The position numbers were made by a program, and so were the translations under genes. Positions 49,714 to 58,580 of a stretch of DNA of 64,000 nucleotides are shown here, in pieces (positions within the stretch are counted from its first letter, which is position 1; every line of letters begins with the position of its first letter). This DNA is from Microbacterium sp. cf046 (lineage in GTDB: Bacteria; Actinomycetota; Actinomycetes; Actinomycetales; Microbacteriaceae): positions 372,001 to 436,000 of the forward strand of contig NZ_FOZJ01000001.1 in NCBI RefSeq assembly GCF_900114345.1. The letters are read 5' to 3'. The notes beneath the pieces are model-generated. The model saw nothing but the letters and a program-made list of their open reading frames with translations. It searched no databases and had not been told where the DNA came from.

Positions 49714-51759
49714 ATGCCCAAGAGCAAGAAGCCCGCCGGCGGACGACCGGCGAAGAACTTCGAACCGCGCTACGGCGAGAAGAAGACCTCGTTCCACGAC
49801 CGCAGTCGTGGTGCCGCGCAGAAGCCGGGCAGCAAGAGCCCGAATCACCGCGGTTACCGCGCCGCCGAAGAGGGCGCACCGACCGGCGCGCCGAAGACCC
49901 GGTGGACGGCGACGCAGCGCGCCGGCCGCGACGAGGCGCGCGGCATCCGCACGCACTCGCAGGGCGAGCGCCCTGCACGTTCGTACGACGATCGTCCTGC
50001 ACGTTCGTACGACGATCGTCCTGCCCGGTCGAACGATCGCCCGGCGCGTTCGTACGATGATCGTCCTGCCCGCTCGAATGATGGCCCGCCCCGTTCGTAC
50101 GGAAACGATCGCCCCATGCGTTCGTACGATGATCGTCCGGCTCGCTCGAACGACCGCCCCACGCGTTCGTACGATGATCGTCCTGCCCGGTCGAACGACC
50201 GCCCGGCGCGTTCGTACGATGATCGTCCGGCCCGGTCGAACGACCGCCCCACGCGTTCGTACGATGACCGTCCGTCCCGGTCGAACGACCGCCCCACGCG
50301 TTCGTACGATGACCGCCCCGCGCGCTCGAACGACCGCCCCACGCGTTCGTACGACGATCGTCCGGCCCGGTCGAACGACCGCCCCCAGCGTTCGTATGAC
50401 GACCGTCCCGCCCGCCGCGATCAGCACACCGACCGTCCGCGCGGCACCCGCCCCGCCGGCCGCTCCGACTGGAACACGGCGACCCCGCGGACACAGGCGC
50501 ACGAGCAGCACGTCGACGTCGTCCACGAGCGCCTGCAGGCCGAGGCGATCCAGGCGACCGATGTCGACGGCGTGAGCTTCGGCTCGCTCGGCCTCGGCGA
50601 CAACATCGTCCGCACGCTCGGCGACCTCGGTGCCATGGCCCCGTTCGCGATCCAGGCTGCGACGATCCCCGAGATCCTGGCCGGCCGCGACGTGCTGGCT
50701 CGAGGCCGCACCGGTTCGGGCAAGACGATCGCCTTCGGCGCACCGCTCGTTGAGAACGTGCTGCGTGCCGGTGCAGGCAAGCGGCGTGAGTTCGGCCGCA
50801 AGCCGAAGGCGCTCATCCTTGCTCCGACCCGCGAGCTCGCACTGCAGATCGACCGCACGATCCAGCCGATCGCGCGCAGCGTGGGCCTGTTCACCACTCA
50901 GATCTACGGTGGTGTGCCCCAGGCTCGCCAGGTCGGCGCGCTCAAGAAGGGCGTCGACATCATCATCGGCACTCCTGGCCGCATCGAGGACCTCATCACC
51001 CAGCGCAAGCTCGACCTCAGCGAGGTCATGGTCGCGGTCATCGACGAGGCCGACCACATGTGCGAGCTCGGCTTCCTCGAGCCCGTCCAGCGCATCCTGC
51101 GCGAGACGGCCGACGGCTCGCAGAAGCTGCTGTTCTCAGCGACGCTCGACCGCGAGGTCTCCGCGCTGGTCGACGAGTTCCTCGTGGACCCGTCGGTGCA
51201 CGAGGTCGCCGGTGAAGACCAGGCGTCGAGCACCATCGAGCACCGCGTGCTCGTGATCGAGCACCGCGACAAGGCCCAGATCCTCGACCAGCTGGTCGAC
51301 CGGGACGGCAAGACCCTCGTCTTCGCCCGCACCCGCGCGTACGCCGAGATGCTCGCCGAGCAGTTCGACGACGCCGGCATCCCGGCCGTCTCGCTGCACG
51401 GCGACCTCAACCAGGCTCGCCGCACGCGCAACCTCGAGCGCCTCACGTCCGGTCGGGTCAATGTGCTCGTGGCGACGGATGTGGCAGCTCGCGGCATCCA
51501 CGTCGACGACATCGACCTGGTCATCCAGGCGGACGCGCCGGACGAGTACAAGACGTACCTGCACCGCTCCGGCCGCACCGGCCGGGCCGGCAAGTCCGGT
51601 CGCGTCGTGACGCTCATCACGCGTCAGCGTCGTCGCAAGATGACCGAGATGCTCGAGCGCGCCGAGATCGACGCGCCGTTCGAAGACGCCCGCCCGGGTG
51701 ACGACACGATCGAGGAGCTGGCCGGTCGCGTGCCGACCGCGGCCGAGCTCACCGCGTAG
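49714..51759 (+). CDS. DEAD-box ATP-dependent RNA helicase with repeat-rich N-terminus
   Basis: This 681-residue helicase has a long disordered N-terminus. Residues 1-87 are basic; residues 88-233 are tandem RSYDDRP and RSNDRP repeats. The helicase core spans about 262-640: Q motif APFAIQAATIP, Walker A GRTGSGKT, motif Ib TPGR, motif II DEAD, motif III SAT, and motif VI HRSGRTGR. There is no C-terminal RGG region; the repeats take its place at the front. The ATG at 49714 has a GAAGGA site. A role in cold adaptation or RNA/ribosome assembly is likely. Confidence 0.95.
   Translation: MPKSKKPAGGRPAKNFEPRYGEKKTSFHDRSRGAAQKPGSKSPNHRGYRAAEEGAPTGAPKTRWTATQRAGRDEARGIRTHSQGERPARSYDDRPARSYDDRPARSNDRPARSYDDRPARSNDGPPRSYGNDRPMRSYDDRPARSNDRPTRSYDDRPARSNDRPARSYDDRPARSNDRPTRSYDDRPSRSNDRPTRSYDDRPARSNDRPTRSYDDRPARSNDRPQRSYDDRPARRDQHTDRPRGTRPAGRSDWNTATPRTQAHEQHVDVVHERLQAEAIQATDVDGVSFGSLGLGDNIVRTLGDLGAMAPFAIQAATIPEILAGRDVLARGRTGSGKTIAFGAPLVENVLRAGAGKRREFGRKPKALILAPTRELALQIDRTIQPIARSVGLFTTQIYGGVPQARQVGALKKGVDIIIGTPGRIEDLITQRKLDLSEVMVAVIDEADHMCELGFLEPVQRILRETADGSQKLLFSATLDREVSALVDEFLVDPSVHEVAGEDQASSTIEHRVLVIEHRDKAQILDQLVDRDGKTLVFARTRAYAEMLAEQFDDAGIPAVSLHGDLNQARRTRNLERLTSGRVNVLVATDVAARGIHVDDIDLVIQADAPDEYKTYLHRSGRTGRAGKSGRVVTLITRQRRRKMTEMLERAEIDAPFEDARPGDDTIEELAGRVPTAAELTA
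49975..50413 (+). repeat. Tandem coding repeat (RSYDDRP/RSNDRP units)
   Basis: Alternating units of 24 and 21 bases make a 45-bp period. Ten exact RSYDDRP units and one RSYGNDRP variant alternate with seven RSNDRP units and one SNDGP variant. Many unit copies share the DNA word CGTTCGTACGA, so repeat number may vary between strains. The reverse strand is open here too but is a shadow. Confidence 0.9.
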
Positions 51760-51770
51760 CACCACACCTC

Positions 51771-51813
51771 CGGAACGCCGGGTCGCTCCCTCGGGACGCG
51801 GCCCGGCGTTCCG
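51771..51813. terminator. Bidirectional terminator after the DEAD-box gene
   Basis: CGGAACGCCGGG (51771-51782) and CCCGGCGTTCCG (51802-51813) form a perfect 12-bp stem between converging genes. Confidence 0.75.
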
Positions 51814-51836
51814 CATGCGCGGCAGTCGCGCGCGAC

Positions 51837-52667
51837 CTACCCTTCGGGTGGATCGAACTGGCTCACGATGAACTGCGCGCCCTGGGGGTCGGCGATCACG
51901 GCTTCCTTCGTCCACTCGGTGTCGGCGCGGGAGCGCACGGTGCCGCCCAGTCGCTCGGCGCGGGTCGCGCTCTCGTCACGGTCCTCGACCGTGAAGCGGA
52001 TCACCCACGATGCGCGCGACGCCGTCGCGTCGGGTGTGAGACCGGCGATCACATCGGCGAAACCCGGGGGAGCGGATGCCTGACGCTCATGGATGCCGGG
52101 GTCGACCGTGGCGGCGAGATGGTCGCCGTACCCCGGCAGGCGGATCATGCCGGCGCCGAGATCGGCATCCATCCGCCAGCCGAACACATCGCCGTAGAAG
52201 GAGAGGGATGCCGCGGCGTCCGGCGTGCGCAGATCGCTGAAGTTCCACGCGCCGGGCACATTGACGATCTGCGATCCGGGATGCGACCCGGCCTGCCAGA
52301 GACGGAAGATCGCCCCCTGCGGATCGGCGCAGGTCGCGCTCCAGCCGTACGGACTGCTGTCCGCCGGCGGGACGCCGACGATCCCGCCCGCTCGTTCGAC
52401 GCGGATGCACGTCTGCCCGATGTCGTCGCACGAGATGTAGCTGACCCACCCTTCGCCGCCTGAGCCGGCCTCGAGGGCGCCGACATCCCTGCCGTCGAGC
52501 TGCGCGAACAGGTACGGCCGGTCCGACCCCGGCTCGCCCGCCTCGACGAAGCTCCACCCGAACAGGTCACCGTAGAATTCCGCGCCGGCCCGGACATCGG
52601 GCTGCGCTGCGTCGATCCAGCACGGCACCCCCGTTGGATAGGTCCGCAGCTCGTCAGGTCCGCTCAT
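51837..52667 (-). CDS. VOC family protein with two glyoxalase-like domains
   Basis: This 276-residue protein has two glyoxalase-like halves, each with a GD(L/V)FGW turn (EFYGDLFGWSF and SFYGDVFGWRM) and a closing DPQGAxF strand. Such proteins occur in actinobacteria as drug-binding or unassigned hydrolase-like proteins. A full metal triad is not clear, so a binding role is as likely as catalysis. A GGAGGAG site precedes the ATG. It is monocistronic. Confidence 0.85.
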   Translation of the reverse strand: MSGPDELRTYPTGVPCWIDAAQPDVRAGAEFYGDLFGWSFVEAGEPGSDRPYLFAQLDGRDVGALEAGSGGEGWVSYISCDDIGQTCIRVERAGGIVGVPPADSSPYGWSATCADPQGAIFRLWQAGSHPGSQIVNVPGAWNFSDLRTPDAAASLSFYGDVFGWRMDADLGAGMIRLPGYGDHLAATVDPGIHERQASAPPGFADVIAGLTPDATASRASWVIRFTVEDRDESATRAERLGGTVRSRADTEWTKEAVIADPQGAQFIVSQFDPPEG

Positions 52668-52782
52668 GGCTCCTCCTTCTCGGGCGATGGCGCCCAGAGT
52701 GCCACGATGACGGATGCCGCGGACAGGGGTTGACCGCGATCGCCCGCCACTCCCCTGGGCCTCCGAGCAGCTGTTCGTGCGC

Positions 52783-53847
52783 TCAGAAGAGCCGCGTCGC
52801 CTCTTCCGCGGCTCGGCCCCGCGATGTGGTCACGAATTGCGGCCGCGCCGCGAGACCCGGGACAGCGGACCGTCGAGGCTCGTCGTCCTCCGCGCGACCG
52901 TCGAGTCCGTGCACCCGCAGCAGCGGTCGCACCCGCTTCGAGAGCCAGGTGCGGTACGCCTTGGGTGCCGTCGCCGACACGCCGGGGTAGAGGCCGAGGT
53001 ACGACGAGAGCAGTTCCGGATGCTCGCGAGCGAGCCATTGCATGAACCACTGCTTGGCGCCCGGCCGCAGGTGCAGCGCGCCGAAGACGACGCGCACGGC
53101 ACCGGCATCCCGTATCTGCGTCAGTGCGTGGTCGAGCGCCGGGATGGAGTCGGTGAGATGAGGAAGGATCGGCATGAGGAAGACCGTCACGCGGAAGCCG
53201 GCATTCGTCGCCGCGCGCACGGTCTCGAGGCGTGCGGAGGCCGAGGGCGTGCCGGGTTCGACGAGCTTCTGAAGGGTGTCGTCGAAGACCGCGATCGACA
53301 TCGCGATCGACACATGCACGGATGCGGCAGCATCGGTCAGCAGCGGAAGATCGCGGCGCAGCAGCGTGCCCTTCGTGAGGATCGAGAAGGGAGTGCCCGA
53401 TTCGGTCAGCGCGCCGACGATGCCCGGCATGAGCTTGTACCGGCCCTCTGCGCGCTGATACGGGTCGGTGTTCGTGCCGAGCATGACCGGATCCCGCGCC
53501 CATGTGCCGCGCCGGAGCTCCTTGCCGAGCACCTCCGCCACATTGATCTTGACCACGATCTGCGAGTCGAAGTCGTGCCCCGCGTCGAGCTCCAGATACT
53601 CGTGCGTCCCGCGGGCGAAGCAGTACGCACACGCATGCGTGCACCCCCGGTACGGATTGACCGTCCAGTCGAACGGCATCGCCGAAGCACCCGGTACGTG
53701 ATTGAGCGCGCTCTTGCACATGACCTCGTGAAAGGTGACGCCGGCGAACTCGGGCGTCGTCACGGACCGCACCAGCCCGTTGAGGCGCTCCAGACCCGGA
53801 AGCGCGGCGGCATCCGCAACACCGAGTTCCTGACCCTGCCACCGCAT
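52783..53847 (-). CDS. Radical SAM protein, Rv2578c family
   Basis: This 354-residue protein has the iron-sulfur motif C-x3-C-x2-C at Cys69, Cys73 and Cys76 (GCTHACAYC). The pieces DPVMLGTNTDPYQRAEGRYK and GTPFSILTKGTLLRRDLPLL are typical of the Rv2578c/spore-photoproduct-lyase-like group. I chose ATG 53847 at MRWQGQELG; the longer frame crosses the divergent promoter region. Function in this group is not settled; roles in DNA repair or cofactor modification are guesses. Confidence 0.88.
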   Translation of the reverse strand: MRWQGQELGVADAAALPGLERLNGLVRSVTTPEFAGVTFHEVMCKSALNHVPGASAMPFDWTVNPYRGCTHACAYCFARGTHEYLELDAGHDFDSQIVVKINVAEVLGKELRRGTWARDPVMLGTNTDPYQRAEGRYKLMPGIVGALTESGTPFSILTKGTLLRRDLPLLTDAAASVHVSIAMSIAVFDDTLQKLVEPGTPSASARLETVRAATNAGFRVTVFLMPILPHLTDSIPALDHALTQIRDAGAVRVVFGALHLRPGAKQWFMQWLAREHPELLSSYLGLYPGVSATAPKAYRTWLSKRVRPLLRVHGLDGRAEDDEPRRSAVPGLAARPQFVTTSRGRAAEEATRLF

Positions 53848-53966
53848 GAGACAATGGGAACAGAGATACGAATGTAAGTCAAGTCCGTGTAGTACAGAGT
53901 ATCGATGAAACGCCGTCTGCAGGCGAGGCCTCGACCGGAGCGCCGCGGCACGGAAGAATGGGGCGG

Positions 53967-55343
53967 GTGACGGCACCCGAACCGCACAATCCCCCGTTGT
54001 CCCGTCGCGCCGCTCGGCTGCAGCGCGAACGGGATGATGAGCGCGCCCTGGCAGCGGACCCGGTGACGGATGCCGCGCCGTCACAGCCGGCCGAGGCGTC
54101 GCCCGATGAGCCTCGGGAAGTGCTGTCGCACACCGTTCCGCTCCCGGTGATCGCCGACCCCGAGCCTGACGTCACGCCCGACTCCGCCCCCGCCCGCGAG
54201 GTCGTGCTGGGCGCTGCGGCGCCCCTCCGCTCGCGGACGCCGGGGCGTCGCTCCAGCACGGGGCCGACCCCGATCCGCGTCGGTGCGCGTCGATCCGCCC
54301 CCGCGCCGACGCGTCGCGCAGCCAAGACCGCCGAGCTGATGGCTCCTCGCTCGGCGCCTGCGCGGCACGCACGCGGTCGCAGCGTCGCACGGATCGGCGT
54401 GGTCGCAGGCCTTGCCGTCGTCGGTTCGCTCGTCCTCGGCTCGGCTGCGACGGTCACGGCCGCCGTCACCGGCGGCCCGCTGTTCGGGATCGCGGCAGGA
54501 CGCGCCGCCGAAGTGCGTGAGACGATCGAGCCCGCGCCGACCGCGCGGCTGAGCGTTCCTCTGCCTGCGCCGGCCGAGGCGATCCCCGCCCCCACCGTCG
54601 AGGCCGCGCCCGCGGCGCTGGAGCTCTGCGCGATGCCGGCGTTCACCGCAGCGCTCGCCGCCGGCGACGATGCGGGCGCGATCGCCGCCGCCGGTGGCGC
54701 GGTGGCGTTCCGGACCTCGGTCGCAGAGGGCACCGCCCCGTGCGTCGCGCTCGATGATCCGGCGCGGGTGTGGGTCGTGATCAACAAGACGCGGCCCCTG
54801 GTTCCCGTGGACCACTTCCCCGGCTCCCTCGCAACGCCCGAGGGGGTGCGCAGCACCGAAGGCGGCACGCTGCGGTCGGACGCGGCTGCGGCGCTGTCCA
54901 CGATGGTGGGTGCCGCTTCATCGGCGGGGGTCGGTGAGATCGCGCTCGAGAGCGGGTTCCGGTCCTACTCGACGCAGCAGGCCACGTACTCGAGCCAGGT
55001 GAGCGCACAGGGCGTCGCGGAGGCCGACCTCTCGAGCGCGCGACCCGGGTTCAGCGAGCATCAGTCCGGGCTCGCCGGTGACCTGGTGGCATGCGCGGAC
55101 GGATGCGGCACACTCGACGACCTCGGCGCGTCGATCCAGGGCCAGTGGATCGTCGCCCACAGCTGGGAGTTCGGCTGGATCACGCGCTACGAGGACGGCT
55201 ACACGCCGATCACCGGCTACACCCCCGAACCGTGGCACCTGCGCTACATCGGAGTCGACCTCGCCCGGGCTTACCACGAGGGCGGCTGGCACACCCTCGA
55301 GGAGTTCTTCGGCCTCCCCGCCGCACCGACCTACCTTCAGTAG
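53967..55343 (+). CDS. Membrane-anchored D-alanyl-D-alanine carboxypeptidase (VanY/M15 family)
   Basis: This protein of about 458 residues has a cytoplasmic Pro/Arg-rich segment of about 130 residues, one membrane helix (VARIGVVAGLAVVGSLVLGS) and an extracellular M15 domain. Zinc residues are the His and Asp of SEHQSGLAGDLV and the His of EPWHLRYIG; the SGFRSYSTQQATY motif lies before them. It trims D-Ala from peptidoglycan stem peptides. Start GTG 53967 has an AAGAAT box 7 bases upstream; ATG 53958 is a close alternative. The long cytoplasmic part is larger than usual. Confidence 0.88.
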   Translation: MTAPEPHNPPLSRRAARLQRERDDERALAADPVTDAAPSQPAEASPDEPREVLSHTVPLPVIADPEPDVTPDSAPAREVVLGAAAPLRSRTPGRRSSTGPTPIRVGARRSAPAPTRRAAKTAELMAPRSAPARHARGRSVARIGVVAGLAVVGSLVLGSAATVTAAVTGGPLFGIAAGRAAEVRETIEPAPTARLSVPLPAPAEAIPAPTVEAAPAALELCAMPAFTAALAAGDDAGAIAAAGGAVAFRTSVAEGTAPCVALDDPARVWVVINKTRPLVPVDHFPGSLATPEGVRSTEGGTLRSDAAAALSTMVGAASSAGVGEIALESGFRSYSTQQATYSSQVSAQGVAEADLSSARPGFSEHQSGLAGDLVACADGCGTLDDLGASIQGQWIVAHSWEFGWITRYEDGYTPITGYTPEPWHLRYIGVDLARAYHEGGWHTLEEFFGLPAAPTYLQ

Positions 55344-55363
55344 GCGTTCGGATCGCGAGGTTG

Positions 55364-55414
55364 AGACATCCCACAAACGCGGTACCCAGTACCGCGGATC
55401 ATGGGATGCAATGT
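55364..55414. terminator. Imperfect 51-base inverted repeat between VanY and acyl-CoA dehydrogenase
   Basis: CGCGGTAC (55378-55385) and GTACCGCG (55389-55396) form a tight hairpin. Outer arms CATCCCA (55367-55373) and TGGGATG (55401-55407), then GACAT and ATGTC, extend it with small internal loops. No U-tract follows. It may be a terminator or an operator for the next gene. Confidence 0.5.
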
Positions 55415-55535
55415 CACAGCGGTTCGGCATCCCGGCAGATCGGTGCCCTAGAATCGCCAGCGGCGACGCGGCCGCGCACGTCGATTCTCGAGAGCCCGGC
55501 CGGACGCCCACGTTCACAGAAGGGCAGGAGCGCAC

Positions 55536-56702
55536 ATGGAGCGCGAGATCTACGACGAGGACCACGAGGCGTTCCGCGACGTCGTGAAGGAGTTCCTCAA
55601 GCGCTACGCGAGCGAGCAGAAGCGCAAGGAGTGGGACGAGGCCGGCGAGATCGATCGGGCGACGATGCTCGCGGCGGGAGAGGCCGGCATCATCGGCCTC
55701 TCGGTGCCGGAGGAGTTCGGTGGCGCAGGGATGCTGCAGGACTATCGCTTCCGCGCGATCGTGCTCGAGGAGACCATCGGCGCGGGCTACGGCTCGCTCG
55801 CCGGCGCGCTCGGCATCCAGGACGACCTGGCTGTTCCCTACATCGCCCACATGGGCACGCAGGAGCAGAAGGAGAAGTGGCTTCCCCGGATGGCCACCGG
55901 CGAGGTGCTGGGCGCACTCGCGATGACCGAGCCCGGCGCGGGGTCGGACCTGCGGGGCATCAAGACGACCGCGAAGCGGGTCGAGGGCGGCTACCTCGTC
56001 AACGGCGCGAAGACCTTCATCTCGTCGGGCAAGACCGCCGACATCGTCGTGACCTTCGTCAAGACGGGCGAGGGGAACAAGCCGGACGCGTTCAGTCTGG
56101 TCATCCTCGAGAACGGCATGGAGGGCTTCGACCACGGCAAGAAGCTCGAGAAGATGGGCTTCCACGGCTGGGACACCGCCGAGATGTCCTTCGTCGACGT
56201 GTTCGTTCCCGAGGAGAACCTGATCGGCGGCAAGGAAGGACTCGGTTTCATCCAGCTCATGATGAACCTCCCGCTCGAGCGGCTGTCGATCGGGGTCGCA
56301 GCGGCGGCCGCCAGCGAAGCGGCGTTCGTATGGACGCGCGACTACACGCTCAGCCGTGAGGCGTTCGGCCAGTCGGTCGCCGACTTCCAGAACACCCGCT
56401 TCAAGCTCGCCGACATGGCCACCACCGTCGACGTTCTGTGGGCCTACGTCGACCGCGCCATGCTGCTCTACAAGGACGAGAAGCTCACCGCCGAAGAGGC
56501 CGCGAAGGTGAAGTTCTGGGCGACCGACCGGGAGTGGGAGCTGCTCGACATCGGCGTCCAGCTGCACGGCGGATACGGCTACATCACCGAATATCCGATC
56601 GCGCGCGCATTCCTCGACGCCCGCGTCCACCGCATCTACGGCGGAACGAACGAGATCATGCGCGACATCGTGAGCAGGCAGATCGTCCGCAAGCGCAGCT
56701 GA
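55536..56702 (+). CDS. Acyl-CoA dehydrogenase
   Basis: This 388-residue flavoprotein has FAD/substrate motifs AMTEPGAGSDL, KTFISSG and a C-terminal HGGYGYITEYPIAR. The catalytic base position in the YGGTNEIMR segment is Gly, and Glu248 in LPLERLSIG takes its place, as in isovaleryl- and long-chain-type members. It introduces the alpha,beta double bond in an acyl-CoA, most likely long-chain or branched. A terminator follows, so it is probably monocistronic. Confidence 0.92.
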   Translation: MEREIYDEDHEAFRDVVKEFLKRYASEQKRKEWDEAGEIDRATMLAAGEAGIIGLSVPEEFGGAGMLQDYRFRAIVLEETIGAGYGSLAGALGIQDDLAVPYIAHMGTQEQKEKWLPRMATGEVLGALAMTEPGAGSDLRGIKTTAKRVEGGYLVNGAKTFISSGKTADIVVTFVKTGEGNKPDAFSLVILENGMEGFDHGKKLEKMGFHGWDTAEMSFVDVFVPEENLIGGKEGLGFIQLMMNLPLERLSIGVAAAAASEAAFVWTRDYTLSREAFGQSVADFQNTRFKLADMATTVDVLWAYVDRAMLLYKDEKLTAEEAAKVKFWATDREWELLDIGVQLHGGYGYITEYPIARAFLDARVHRIYGGTNEIMRDIVSRQIVRKRS

Positions 56703-56722
56703 TCTACTGTCGCATCGATTCT

Positions 56723-56776
56723 GGATGCCGCGCCCCCCGTCCCTCGGTTCTCGAGCGGCCGAGGGGCGCGGCATCC
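56723..56776. terminator. Terminator with GGATGCCGC arms
   Basis: GGATGCCGCGCCCC (56723-56736) and GGGGCGCGGCATCC (56763-56776) form a perfect 14-bp stem, with a further CCTCGG/CCGAGG pair inside the loop, after the acyl-CoA dehydrogenase. Confidence 0.75.
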
Positions 56777-56907
56777 CTCATTTCAAGGGAGACGTCAAGG
56801 GGGTTTCGGAGCCCCCGCGTCGCCGGGTAGCCTCGGCGGAGTTGCCTACCGGCAACGAACCCCCCGACGGGTGTCGACGAAGACACCCGCCCGCGAAGGA
56901 GAACAAG

Positions 56908-58518
56908 ATGAATCTGTCTGCACGACCTTCCCGAAGAGCTGTCGCCATAACGACGGCGACAGCCACCGCCCTCGCACTCGCCATCCTGCCGGCGAGCGCG
57001 GCACTGGCCGCTCCCCCCGCGGCCGCTTGCGACAACCGGAACAACAACACGATCGCCAAGCTCACCGAGTGCGTCTCGGCGGCCGGTGTCAACGAGCACC
57101 TCGCTGCGCTCCAGGCCATCGCCGACGCGAACGGCGGCACGCGCGCCGCGAACACTCCCGGCTACGACGCGAGCGTCGACTACGTCGTCGACACGCTCTC
57201 CGCCGCCGGATGGCAGGTCCACACCGAGCCGTTCGACTACTTCGTCCCGCTCCCGTCCGAGCTCGAGCAGCTCACGCCGGTCGAGGTCATGCACGACAGC
57301 GAGGCGCCGCAGGGCGCGGGCATCGGCGAGGTCACCGGGAACATCATCCCCGTGGATCTCATCCTGGGCCAGCCCAACGCCAGCGTCGTCACGAGCGCGT
57401 GCGAGCCGGAGGACTTCCTGGGGCTCGACTTCACCGGGCCGAACGACGTCGCGCTCGTGCAGCGCGGCACGTGCGAGTTCGGCGTGAAGGCGGCCAACGC
57501 CCAGACCGCCGGCGCCGAGGCCGTCGTGATCATGAACCAGGGCAACACTCCGGAGCGTTCCGGGGTGCTGACGAACATCACCCTGATCGGCGTCAACCCG
57601 GATCCGCTCAACATCCCCGTCGTGGGAGCGTCGTACGCGGCCGGAGAATCGCTCGCCCAGACGGGCTCGACCGCACGCGTGCTCGTGCCCGAACCCGACA
57701 AGTTCATCCTGCAGAACGTGATCGCGGAACTCCCCGGCAAGAACACGAACAACGTCGTCATGGCCGGCGCGCACCTCGATTCGGTTCCCGAGGGTCCCGG
57801 AATCAACGACAACGGCAGCGGATCGGCCGCGCTCATCGAGCTCGCGCAGAGCATGGCGAAGGTCAAGCCGCAGAACACCGTGCGCCTCGCATGGTGGGGC
57901 GCGGAGGAAGAGGGCCTGATCGGGTCGACGTATTACGTCGAGAACCTTCCGCAGGCGGAGCTCGATCGCATCGCGCTGTACCTCAACTTCGACATGGTCG
58001 CGTCGCCGAACTACATCTTCATGGTCTACGACGGTGACGAGTCGAGCTATGAGGCGCCGGTCGTCGTGCCCGATGGATCCGTGGAGATCGAGGACCTGTT
58101 CGAGCGCTACTTCACGAGCGTCGGCCAGCCGTATGACGACGCGGAGTTCAGCGGACGCAGCGACTATCAGGCGTTCATCGCGAACGGCATCGCGGCGGGT
58201 GGACTGTTCACCGGCGCTGAGGTGCCCAAGACGCCGGAGCAGGAACTGATCTGGGGCGGCACCGCCGGTGCAGCCTTCGACCCCTGCTACCACTCGGCAT
58301 GCGACACGATCGCGAACATCAACATGGACGCGCTGGAGGTCAACTCCGACGCGATCGCCCTCGCGGTCCTGGCGTACTCGTACTCCACGGAACTGGTCAA
58401 CGGCGTCGTCGGCAAGTCGATCCCGGGCGGCCTGAACCTGCCCGACCCGGCTGGTCCGGAGATGACGTTCCCCGACGGGGACGGTGGCCTGGCCCACCAC
58501 GCCCTGACCGTGAACTGA
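56908..58518 (+). CDS. Secreted M28 family aminopeptidase with PA domain
   Basis: This 536-residue protein has a signal peptide (SRRAVAITTATATALALAIL, cleavage near ALA at about 35) and a PA-like insertion (VALVQRGTCEFGVKAANAQT). The M28 zinc ligands are the His of AGAHLDSV, the Asp of GINDNGSGS, the Glu pair of WGAEEEGLIG, the Asp of YLNFDMV and the His of PCYHSACDT. It is a secreted broad-range aminopeptidase like the Streptomyces SGAP type. The ATG at 56908 follows AAGGAG. No lipobox or anchor is visible. Confidence 0.93.
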   Translation: MNLSARPSRRAVAITTATATALALAILPASAALAAPPAAACDNRNNNTIAKLTECVSAAGVNEHLAALQAIADANGGTRAANTPGYDASVDYVVDTLSAAGWQVHTEPFDYFVPLPSELEQLTPVEVMHDSEAPQGAGIGEVTGNIIPVDLILGQPNASVVTSACEPEDFLGLDFTGPNDVALVQRGTCEFGVKAANAQTAGAEAVVIMNQGNTPERSGVLTNITLIGVNPDPLNIPVVGASYAAGESLAQTGSTARVLVPEPDKFILQNVIAELPGKNTNNVVMAGAHLDSVPEGPGINDNGSGSAALIELAQSMAKVKPQNTVRLAWWGAEEEGLIGSTYYVENLPQAELDRIALYLNFDMVASPNYIFMVYDGDESSYEAPVVVPDGSVEIEDLFERYFTSVGQPYDDAEFSGRSDYQAFIANGIAAGGLFTGAEVPKTPEQELIWGGTAGAAFDPCYHSACDTIANINMDALEVNSDAIALAVLAYSYSTELVNGVVGKSIPGGLNLPDPAGPEMTFPDGDGGLAHHALTVN

Positions 58519-58532
58519 CCGTAACGGTTACA

Positions 58533-58568
58533 CACGAGGGCTCGTCGCTTCGGCGGCGGGCCCTCGTG
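58533..58568. terminator. Bidirectional terminator between the aminopeptidase and ECF genes
   Basis: CACGAGGGC (58533-58541) and GCCCTCGTG (58560-58568) form a nine-base stem between converging genes. Confidence 0.65.
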
Positions 58569-58580
58569 GCGTTCACGGCG

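Noticed and set aside
49854-50342. Repeat-rich frame on the minus strand (GRSSYERV-type units)
   Set aside because: It is the reverse reading of the helicase tandem repeats.
49975-50413. Possible CRISPR array
   Set aside because: The repeats are in-frame coding units of 45 bp without unique spacers, and no cas genes are present.
54918-56774. 618-codon minus-strand frame opposite VanY and acyl-CoA dehydrogenase
   Set aside because: No family features; the plus-strand genes carry intact zinc and catalytic residues.
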